A stretch of 39,562 bases of DNA, from the NCBI RefSeq assembly GCF_019599295.1, contig NZ_JAIEWN010000012.1, positions 4,422-43,983 on the forward strand. The letters run 5' to 3'. Below, piece after piece: positions 33,408 to 39,562 of this stretch. This DNA is from Oscillochloris sp. ZM17-4 (GTDB lineage: Bacteria; Chloroflexota; Chloroflexia; Chloroflexales; Chloroflexaceae). The notes under the pieces are model-generated. The model ran no database searches. It saw only the letters and a list, made by a program, of their open reading frames with translations, and was not told the origin of the DNA. The first letter of the stretch is position 1; each line of letters starts with the position of its first letter. Made by a program: the position numbers and the translations under genes.

Positions 33408-33620
33408 ATCGTTTTGAGTGCCTTAATCTTGATAACAGGTGTATGTTATGCTTGGAGTTGTATAATTTATGCATGGGGGGCGTTTAGTATTGGGAATACC
33501 GCTATTATGAGTGCTTTTATCAGTATCTTTTGTGTTTGTGGTTTTCTTGGTGTTTCTCTTGTAGCTGAGATGATATACGATGCAGTTAATGATATGGTGA
33601 AAATCATGAACCCTCAGTAG
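33408..33620 (+). pseudogene. C-terminal fragment of a small membrane protein
   Basis: An open frame leads from the IS66 right end to a TAG at 33618-33620, with two hydrophobic segments (LILITGVCYAWSCIIYAW and MSAFISIFCVCGFLGVSLVA) and a charged end. Base composition is AT-rich, unlike most of the window. There is no start codon near the IS border, so the 5' part was probably lost with the IS66 insertion. The family is unknown. Confidence 0.45.
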
Positions 33621-33648
33621 ATATTTCACCTTAAAGTGCGACTTAAAA

Positions 33649-34068
33649 TCAACTAGTTTTGTTCTTCTCCTCATGATCAAGAAAGCGAAAATACTGAGCA
33701 ACTCGATCTAAAATAGATTTTTTTCCTATATCTGCATATTCCCTCATCAGTTTAAAAATCTGCGTTTCAGAGTCCAGACTCTCTGGATCACTGCCGATAC
33801 GTCTTATTTCCTCAATGCGCTGAGCCGCCATATCTTGACTGTCTTCAAGAGTCCTCATCTCCTCCATAAGGCTCTTTACGTGTCTGATGTCGCCCTGAAC
33901 GGTATTCACAAACATCATAAGTGACACAGCTGACGGATCGCTCTCGCCACGCTCCCACCGTGCAACTTGCTTCGATGACACTTCAAGTGCCTGCGCAACA
34001 TCTTCCTGCGAAAGCGAATTCCACTCGCGCAGTAGCCTCAGATACATTCCAACATGCGTCATACTCAT
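33649..34068 (-). CDS. XRE-family (CI/Cro-type) DNA-binding repressor
   Basis: The start at ATG 34068 gives 139 residues; an upstream TTG is less likely. A helix-turn-helix lies at ~5-60: YLRLLREWNSLSQEDVAQAL, EVSSKQVARWERGESDP. The rest is helical and acidic (METL-type coiled part ~75-135, with EEMRTLEDSQDMAAQRIEEIRR), probably for dimerisation. There is no LexA-type protease domain, so it would be released by other means than RecA. It is divergent from a small Cro-like gene across a 112-base region with repeated TTGTCT sites, the layout of a phage-type genetic switch. AT-rich codons set it apart from the chromosome. Confidence 0.82.
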   Translation of the reverse strand: MSMTHVGMYLRLLREWNSLSQEDVAQALEVSSKQVARWERGESDPSAVSLMMFVNTVQGDIRHVKSLMEEMRTLEDSQDMAAQRIEEIRRIGSDPESLDSETQIFKLMREYADIGKKSILDRVAQYFRFLDHEEKNKTS

Positions 34069-34087
34069 AACGTCACCATAGTAAGTG

Positions 34088-34172
34088 GACAAAATTGTCT
34101 AAAATTAAGCCTTGACAAAAGACATTTTTGTGATTACACTGTCATAGGAATAAATTGTCTGAGTGGGAGACA
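34088..34172. promoter_or_regulatory. Divergent promoter region with three TTGTCT-type operator sites
   Basis: A plus-strand promoter TTGACA (34112-34117), 17-base spacer, TACACT (34135-34140) drives the small gene. Operator-like inverted repeats with the same half-site are GACAA-AA-TTGTC (34088-34099), a looser GACAAaagacatttTTGTG over the promoter (34114 on), and TGTCT-GAGTGGG-AGACA (34156-34172) over the ribosome site. Confidence 0.6.
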
Positions 34173-34180
34173 TTGAGATT

Positions 34181-34411
34181 ATGAATTTAAAAAATCTCTC
34201 TACATCGCTGGAACTGCTAGGGCGTGATGATAACGAACGAGCCCAAGTTCTCAATGTGACGCCGAAAACCATTCAACGATATCGATCAGGTCAGTTCCCT
34301 CAAATCCTACAAAAAATCATTCAACATCGCACTCTACTGCGGGCATTGCTAATCGATGCGTCTCTCCTATGTCCAAATGAGGACGCGCCAGAGCTCCCCA
34401 AATTGGAATAG
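34181..34411 (+). CDS. Small Cro-like helix-turn-helix protein
   Basis: ATG 34181 (76 residues) is preferred; GTG 34163 would add six residues and overlap the operator. The centre reads NERAQVLNVTPKTIQRYRSG (~23-42), a helix-turn-helix with the recognition helix PKTIQRYRSG. The remainder is helical (ILQKIIQHRTLLRALLIDA). It is divergent from the XRE repressor and shares its operators, so it is probably the opposing regulator of a mobile element switch. It has no other domain. Confidence 0.6.
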   Translation: MNLKNLSTSLELLGRDDNERAQVLNVTPKTIQRYRSGQFPQILQKIIQHRTLLRALLIDASLLCPNEDAPELPKLE

Positions 34412-34503
34412 CTAGCCGAAGACCATATCAGGTTTTCTCTCAGGCTATGCCATCTATGGTACAGCCCAGGCGTTGCCATTCTCTGCATTCTGTGGACGAG
34501 CCG

Positions 34504-35327
34504 ATGTCACAACCATCATACTACATCCCAATCCCCCGGCGCCTGATCATCGACCTTCGCGACGCTCCGGTTGCCATCGGGGCTTACGCTCTGATCGCCC
34601 GACGCTACCACGCTGATCGTGTGCCAGTGCCGATCTCGCCACGCGATCTCCAGATCTACGATCCGTCGCTGAGTTACGGTGCGGCCACCCGTGCGCTGCA
34701 GCGCCTCGCTGCAGCCGGCTGGCTCATCGCCCAACGCACACCCGGGCGGAAATCGGCTTATATTTCCGCATGGGGCCGTATTGCAGGCGCGCCACGGGCA
34801 TGGGATCTGGAGTTGCCAGACTACGGGCGACCGCGCCATATCCCGACCCTGCGGCTGGATCGGCGACTGCTTGACATCTGCATGGGCCGACTCGACCCGC
34901 ATCCTGGCCATCCGGCTCTCGCCCAGCGCTACCTGACAACTCCACTGCTCTCGCTGCGCGACATCGGGATCTACTCGATGGCGCTGCATGGCTTCCCTGC
35001 TGCGAGCTATGCATTGGAGAATCTCGGCCTGTTGCGCGATGATGCAGCCCAGCCGCTGCCCGATGATGATGCGACGATTCTCGCCCTAGCCAGCCAGCGC
35101 CGTCTGCTCGACGCCGGAAGCCCCATCGCCTTGAGTCCCGCCGGATATCGTCAACTCGGCCTCGATCTCGCCGAGCCTCCCGCGCCCGCGTCGACGGGGC
35201 AGGCACTTTTTTTTGTGCCGCCCGACCAGATCGGCCCCATGATCGGCAACCCGATCATTCATGAGGCCATTATAGCACAGCCGTCGAGCGCACCACGACG
35301 CCGTGGGCGGGACCGTTACGTCCTGGG
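34504..35327 (+). pseudogene. Replication-initiator-like winged-helix gene, 5' part, cut by a transposon
   Basis: The start at ATG 34504 (MSQPSYYIPIPRRLIIDLRD) fits the family better than ATG 34447. A winged-helix part lies at ~5-90 (APVAIGAYALIARRY, YGAATRALQRLAAAGWLIAQR, GRKSAYISAWGR), followed by a helical region. Phage and plasmid replication proteins commonly begin like this and precede a helicase gene. The frame continues into the transposon only as antisense of its transposase. The missing 3' part appears at 37927-38397, in front of the DnaB gene. Function as a helicase loader or initiator is inferred from context and layout. Confidence 0.5.
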
Positions 35328-37778
35328 GACTACTTCGCCGAGGGCCTCAGGGGGCCAGTGGAGCATCTGGCCGCGACAGATCTGCGCCATGGGCAGCGTA
35401 GCCACGTCGTAGCCGGCCAGCTCCAGCGGACACTTCCCACGGATCCGCTGCTGCGCATCTGGGGTGAACGGGGTGAAGCGGTAGCACCATTCGAACACCG
35501 TCAGGTAGGTCTGCGCCGTGGTGATCGTGTCGAAGCCGCAAAACGTCTGGTAGTGCTGGTCGAAGCGCCGGTTCACCAGCTCGGCCGTGTTGTTCGTCTT
35601 GGGGATGCGGTCGCTCTCGATGGCGTTGACCAGCTTCGGCCAGTGGCGCTCCAGGCTGGCGAAGAGCGCCTCCACCTCGGGCGTCTGCGCCACATACGCC
35701 TCCCGCAGTGCCAGCACCGTGTCGTAGCGCCGTTGGGCCGTCCGTTTCGTCTTGGCGTGAAAGATGCCATCGAGCTGGTTCTGGAGCTTCACCGCGTCAG
35801 GGCGCTGCACACGGTAGTGTTTCCCGTAGGCGTCGCGCAGCTGCGTGTGCCAGGCTTGCAGGGCGTGGAAGATGCACTGGTGGTGAACCGCGTGGGGAAA
35901 CACCGCTGGGATCGCCCGGTCGTAATCTGCGCAGAGGTCGGTCACGATGACCTGCGGCTGATACCCTTTGGCCCGCAGCCCCAGCAGGAAGGCCCGCGCC
36001 GCGTCCGTGCCGCGCACCGGGTAGAGCGCCACGTGCAGCAGGTCGTAGCTGTAGCAGTCCACCGCCACGTAGACGTACATCCAGTGCCGCTGCTTACCCG
36101 CCGGCTTGTCGTTGGTCGGCACCTTCACCCACTTCTCGTCCACGCCCACCACCCCGCTGCTGCGCACCACCCCGAACAGCGCGGCAACCGGCAGCAGTTG
36201 ACCGCCAAACTGGCTGACCCAGCGGTAGGCCGTCGCCGTCGACACCCCCAGCCCGGCGGCGACCCGGCGGTAGCTGCTGTGTCCGAGCTCGTAGGCCTGC
36301 AACGCCTGGAGATGCACCTCCGTGCGCCAGGGCGAATAGGGCAGCAGGTCGGGCGGCAGGCTGGTGAAGCTGCCGTGCGCGCAGGCCGTATTCTGGCAGT
36401 AGTAGCGGAACACGTCCAGCGTCTGCACCTGGCCCGCCGCATCGATGTAGCGCTTGGCGCGCGGGGTACGGCTCTTGCGGCGCACCTGGCTACTGCCGCA
36501 GTGTGGGCAGCGGATGCTGCCGTCATCGACGGTCTCCCAGTCGCCGCAGAGGATGTGCTGGAGGTGATAGCCCCAGGCCAGCGGGCGTTCGAGTTCCTGG
36601 CCGCTGCCGAGGCCCAGCTCCCTGCGCAGGGCGAGCAGGTCGGCCAGCCGCGAGCGCTCCTCTGCGGTGGGTGGCTCGCCACGCGCCAAGCGGGCCTGGA
36701 GCTGGTCGAGCAGGGCAAACAGCTGCGTCACCAGCCAGTCGTCCTTGGGGCGCAGCGTCTCGGCGCTGAGCTGGAAGCGCTCGCGGAGCACCCGGCGGGC
36801 GACCAGCAGCCCGCTCTCCTGGCCAATCTGGTTGATGGCGTGCGCGCTCAGGGTCAGCCCCTCGGCCGCAGCGGCGGCCTGCACCTCAGCCACGCTCCAC
36901 CAGAGGTGGCGCGCCCAGAGCTGAATGAGTTCTTGGCGCTGCGCGTAGGGCAGCAGCGGGCCATCGTGGCGGCTCATCAGGCGTTGCCAGTCGCCAGCCT
37001 CGCGATAATCCTCCCAGCGACTGATCAACTCCTGGAGCGTGCCGAACCAGTCGGCCAGCCAGCTCTGGCAGAGGAAGGGCCATTTCGAGGGGTAGTGCAC
37101 CAGGTGAATGTCACGGAGGAAGAGCAGGAACAGGCGGCGGTCAAATTCGTCGACCGGCTTGTGGCGAATGACAAAGTCCGTGCCCAGGCTCACCTCGTAG
37201 GTGCCATCATCAAGGATACGCCCCGTGGCGCGCGGCTTGGGCGGGCGGGGCACGGCGACGGCGGCGAGGAGGCCGCTGGCGGTCAGGATGTGGTCGCGCA
37301 GCAGGCCAACACTGAGGGTGAGCAGCAGGGCCAGCTGGAGGGCGGCGCTCATATGGATGAGCCAGCGACACGCGGCCCGCTGCCCCCAGCGCGGCCAGAC
37401 CAGGGCGCTGAGGGTGAGCAGGGCGCGCAGCAGCGGCAGACTGGCGAGCAGGAGCAGGGGCGGCGCGACCCGATTGGCCCCCAGCAAAAGCGCGAGCAGC
37501 CCCGCCTGCGCCAGGACGGGCCGCAGGAGCTGGCGGGTGATCGGCCAGACCCGCGCCGCGCGGGCGGGCCGCTGCCACACGCGTCGCCGCACCCAGCGCA
37601 CGGTTCCGGTGCGGCTCATCGCGGACACCGCCGCCGGGAGGCTCTCGGAGCCATGACCACCGCCGAGCCCAAGCAGCAGCGGCAGCAGCGCCAGCGCGAG
37701 TACGCGGGCAACCTGGGACTGACGCCGATGCGATAGTGGGGCCAGAATGGTATGATGCACGCTATGCCAGCCTTTCAC
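35316..37778 (-). CDS. DDE transposase with zinc ribbon and unusual hydrophobic N-terminus
   Basis: The frame starts at GTG 37778 and has 820 residues. Four hydrophobic stretches lie in the first ~175 residues (VLALALLPLLLGLGG; LLRPVLAQAGLLALLLG; PPLLLLASLPLLRALLTLSA; ALQLALLLTLSVGLL), interrupted by Arg-rich segments, like membrane helices. Next is a helical/winged-helix region (~215-300), a zinc ribbon (~425-470, CPHCGSS...CQNTAC), a helix-turn-helix (YELGHSSYRRVAAGLGVSTATAYRWV in two pieces) and a DDE core: GVVGVDEKWVKVP, VIVTDLCADYDRAIP and NNTAELVNRRFDQHY. The core resembles IS6/IS240-like transposases. The stop codon appears to lie just outside the element. No accessory gene is seen. 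Confidence 0.75.
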   Translation of the reverse strand: MKGWHSVHHTILAPLSHRRQSQVARVLALALLPLLLGLGGGHGSESLPAAVSAMSRTGTVRWVRRRVWQRPARAARVWPITRQLLRPVLAQAGLLALLLGANRVAPPLLLLASLPLLRALLTLSALVWPRWGQRAACRWLIHMSAALQLALLLTLSVGLLRDHILTASGLLAAVAVPRPPKPRATGRILDDGTYEVSLGTDFVIRHKPVDEFDRRLFLLFLRDIHLVHYPSKWPFLCQSWLADWFGTLQELISRWEDYREAGDWQRLMSRHDGPLLPYAQRQELIQLWARHLWWSVAEVQAAAAAEGLTLSAHAINQIGQESGLLVARRVLRERFQLSAETLRPKDDWLVTQLFALLDQLQARLARGEPPTAEERSRLADLLALRRELGLGSGQELERPLAWGYHLQHILCGDWETVDDGSIRCPHCGSSQVRRKSRTPRAKRYIDAAGQVQTLDVFRYYCQNTACAHGSFTSLPPDLLPYSPWRTEVHLQALQAYELGHSSYRRVAAGLGVSTATAYRWVSQFGGQLLPVAALFGVVRSSGVVGVDEKWVKVPTNDKPAGKQRHWMYVYVAVDCYSYDLLHVALYPVRGTDAARAFLLGLRAKGYQPQVIVTDLCADYDRAIPAVFPHAVHHQCIFHALQAWHTQLRDAYGKHYRVQRPDAVKLQNQLDGIFHAKTKRTAQRRYDTVLALREAYVAQTPEVEALFASLERHWPKLVNAIESDRIPKTNNTAELVNRRFDQHYQTFCGFDTITTAQTYLTVFEWCYRFTPFTPDAQQRIRGKCPLELAGYDVATLPMAQICRGQMLHWPPEALGEVVPRT

Positions 37779-37926
37779 GGATGGGCGTCATGGTCTTGTG
37801 GTAAAGCTCCATGTACACCCGTCCGCAACGGCTGGCAAATCTATACCCGAGCAGATCGGCCTCGCGAGGCCGACATGACGAAGCGCCCCGGCGACGGAGC
37901 GCTTCCTATGGCTTTCGATTAGTCCC
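35328..37926 (-). mobile_element. Transposon splitting the replication-initiator gene (~2.6 kb; ends uncertain)
   Basis: Short inverted ends GGGACTA (35328-35334) and TAGTCCC (37920-37926) bracket the transposase gene and coincide with where the two halves of the initiator gene stop and resume. No target duplication was found, so the ends are provisional. The ~150 bases between the transposase start and the right end hold an 18-bp palindrome (37856-37873) and a hairpin GAAGCGC...GCGCTTC (37880-37905), but no gene. Confidence 0.45.
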
Positions 37927-38397
37927 TACCGTGTATCGGTCTCGCATGGGCGGGCGGTTCCGCCGCAGCCGACGGGATCATCAGGGAGTCTCAGGGATCT
38001 GAGCGAGTCCCCCCAGCCCCCTGCAGTTACAGACGCCGCTGGTGGTGGCACGAATCGTACTGAATCCGAGCAGCGCCTGCTGGCCCTGGGCGTTCGGCGC
38101 AGCGTGGCCGCCAGCCTGGCCGACCGCCAGGCGGTCCAGGTCGCTCGCGTGATCGCCCAGGCCCGCGCCCGCGCTGATGTGCGCGACCTGGCGGGCTGGG
38201 TGGTCGCCGCCCTGCGCGACCTACCCGATGGCATAGAGACGCCGCCCGAGCGCCCGCTTAGCGCCCTGCCCATCCATGCCCACCCCGACCTTTCCGACGA
38301 GCAGCGCGACCGCTGGATCCGGCGGTTCCGCGCCGCGCCAACCCCCGCCGAGCAGCGCGCCATCCTGGATCGGCTGACCCAGGAGCATCCGCAATGA
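37927..38397 (+). pseudogene. Replication-initiator-like gene, 3' part
   Basis: The frame is open from the transposon side through SLRDLSESPQPPAV to TESEQRLLALGVRRSVAASL, then VARVIAQARARADVRDLAGW and VVAALRD, with a charged tail ending at TGA 38395-38397. An LLxLGV helix followed by a DxAGWxxxALRD helix is the usual C-terminal pattern of phage/plasmid replication proteins, so I take it as the end of the gene begun at 34504. A shorter independent gene from GTG 38104 (97 residues) is possible. It overlaps the helicase start by four bases (ATGA), which indicates coupled translation. Confidence 0.5.
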
Positions 38398-39562
38398 GCG
38401 AGCGTAGCGTGCCCTACGACCTCACCGCCGAGCGGTCGGTGCTGGGGGCCATCCTGCTCGACCGCGAGGCTATCCTAGCCGTCAGCGACCAGATCCAGCC
38501 CGCCGACTTCTACCTGGAGCGCCACGGACAGGTCTACGCGGCCATGCTGGCCTGCCTGGCCCAGCGCGTCCCCCCCGACCTGGCCACCGTCGCCGGCGAG
38601 CTGCGCCGCCAGGAGCGGCTGGAGCTGGTCGGCGGGATGATCGCCCTGGGCGAGCTGGCCGCCGAGGTGCCCACCGCCGTCCACGTCGAGTACTACGTCC
38701 AGGCGGTCGCCCGCGCCGCCACCCTGCGCCGCCTGATCGAGGCGGGCGGCAAGATCACGGCCCTGGGCTACGACGAGCGCGGCGAGCTGGAGACGACGCT
38801 GGATCGGGCCGAGCAGACCTTGTTCGTGGTCAGCCAGCGCCAGCGCGGGGCCGACTTCGTGCCGCTGAGCGCGGTAGTGCAGCAGTACTTCGACGCGGCC
38901 CAGGCCAATGTGGAGGAGCGGGTGACGCCGACAGGCCTGCTCGACCTCGACCGGCGGCTGAACGGCGGGCTGCGCCCGGGCCAGCTGGCCCTGCTGGCGG
39001 CCCGCCCCGGCCTGGGCAAGTCCGGCATGGCCATGAGCATCGCCTACGAGCTGGGGGTGCGGCGACGGCGCGGGGTGGGCGTGGTCTCGCTGGAGATGGG
39101 CCGGGCCGAGCTGCTCCAGCGCCTGATCGCCATCCATACCGGCGTGGACACGCGGCAGGTGGAGGCGCGCACCCGGCGGGGCGACCCGGCCATGGTGGAT
39201 GCTCTGGCGGCGATCGCCGACGCGCCGATCGCGATCGAGGACAGCGCGATGCTGACGGTGATGGACGTGCGATCGAAGGCCCGGCGGCTGGCCGCGCTGC
39301 GCCCGCTCGACCTGCTAATTGTGGACTACCTCCAGTTGCTGATCAGCGACATCCGCGCGCAGAGCCGGGTCGACGAGGTGTCGCGGATCTCGCGGCAGCT
39401 GAAGCTGCTGGCGCGCGAGCTCGGGTGCCCGGTGCTGGCGCTGTCGCAGCTGTCGCGGGCGGTGGAGCAGCGGGCGAGCAAGGTGCCGCAGCTGAGTGAC
39501 CTGCGCGACAGCGGAAGCCTGGAGCAGGACGCCGACATCGTCATGTTTATCTACCGCGAGGA
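38394..39562 (+). CDS. dnaB: DnaB-type replicative helicase, 3' end outside window
   Basis: It starts at ATG 38394, overlapping the preceding stop, and runs off the right edge (389 complete codons seen). The N-terminal helical domain is at ~8-110 (AERSVLGAILLDREAI, FYLERHGQVYAAM), then the linker. The RecA-like ATPase follows: TGLLDLDRRLNGGLRPGQL, Walker A ARPGLGKS (203-210), VVSLEMGRAELLQRL, Walker B LLIVDYLQLL, and SQLSRAVEQR with KVPQLSDLRDSGSLEQDADI in motif H4. It forms a hexamer that unwinds DNA at the fork. Its place behind an initiator-like gene and a phage-type switch suggests a mobile-element copy rather than the chromosomal helicase. Confidence 0.93.
   Translation, partial: MSERSVPYDLTAERSVLGAILLDREAILAVSDQIQPADFYLERHGQVYAAMLACLAQRVPPDLATVAGELRRQERLELVGGMIALGELAAEVPTAVHVEYYVQAVARAATLRRLIEAGGKITALGYDERGELETTLDRAEQTLFVVSQRQRGADFVPLSAVVQQYFDAAQANVEERVTPTGLLDLDRRLNGGLRPGQLALLAARPGLGKSGMAMSIAYELGVRRRRGVGVVSLEMGRAELLQRLIAIHTGVDTRQVEARTRRGDPAMVDALAAIADAPIAIEDSAMLTVMDVRSKARRLAALRPLDLLIVDYLQLLISDIRAQSRVDEVSRISRQLKLLARELGCPVLALSQLSRAVEQRASKVPQLSDLRDSGSLEQDADIVMFIYRE

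Noticed and set aside
35358-37736. 792-codon open frame on the plus strand
   Set aside because: It lies opposite the transposase gene; composition (His/Arg/Gly/Ala-rich) and lack of motifs mark it as a GC-driven shadow frame.
38475-39137. 220-codon minus-strand frame at the right edge
   Set aside because: It is opposite the DnaB-type gene, whose Walker motifs are unmistakable; the minus frame is a shadow.

Overview
The window looks like part of a GC-rich chromosome from a filamentous phototrophic or related member of the Chloroflexota (Chloroflexales type). This is inferred from three things: the left edge carries what looks like the C-terminal half of propionyl-CoA synthase, the trifunctional enzyme of the 3-hydroxypropionate bicycle; NTPase/CHAT/effector-associated-domain genes are typical of such multicellular bacteria; and the codon use is strongly GC-rich. 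No rRNA or tRNA gene and no CRISPR array was seen.

Left third (1-18500), mostly chromosomal genes: partial propionyl-CoA synthase (+); a PMT/ArnT-like membrane glycosyltransferase (+) that runs tail-to-tail into a truncated anti-sigma factor, followed by its ECF sigma factor (both -); a secreted glycoamylase-like/Kelch protein (-); a LysE-type exporter (+) behind a possible leader-peptide attenuator; a three-gene RND efflux operon with its TetR regulator as last gene (-); and a U32 peptidase/RlhA-like protein (-). Gene borders here carry long perfect hairpins with 0-4 nt loops, some of which contain the stop codon. Two genes carry in-frame heptanucleotide repeats. Two copies of a MITE-like element lie about 9.5 kb apart in opposite orientation.

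Centre (18540-28650), the most interesting part: six tightly packed genes on the minus strand behind one good promoter. In transcription order they encode a protein with divergent orotate-phosphoribosyltransferase-like sequence; a STAND NTPase fused to a CHAT domain that lacks both catalytic residues and has an effector-associated domain (EAD) inserted in it; a STAND NTPase with TPRs; a class I methyltransferase; a radical SAM/SPASM protein with a Cys-Asp-rich N-terminus; and a small EAD protein. I read it as an NTP-dependent conflict or signalling system joined to a peptide- or protein-modifying branch. The overall combination is one I do not recognise as described.

Right third (28650-39562): a pile of nested insertion sequences (an IS4-type transposase cut by an IS1-type element, itself interrupted by a second intact IS1-type element with an 8-bp target duplication and cut by an IS66-type element), then an AT-rich island with a divergent phage-like repressor pair. 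This is followed by a replication-initiator-like gene split by a 2.6-kb transposon whose transposase carries an unusual hydrophobic N-terminus, and by a DnaB-type helicase running off the right edge. This end looks like the replication and control module of an integrated phage or other mobile element.
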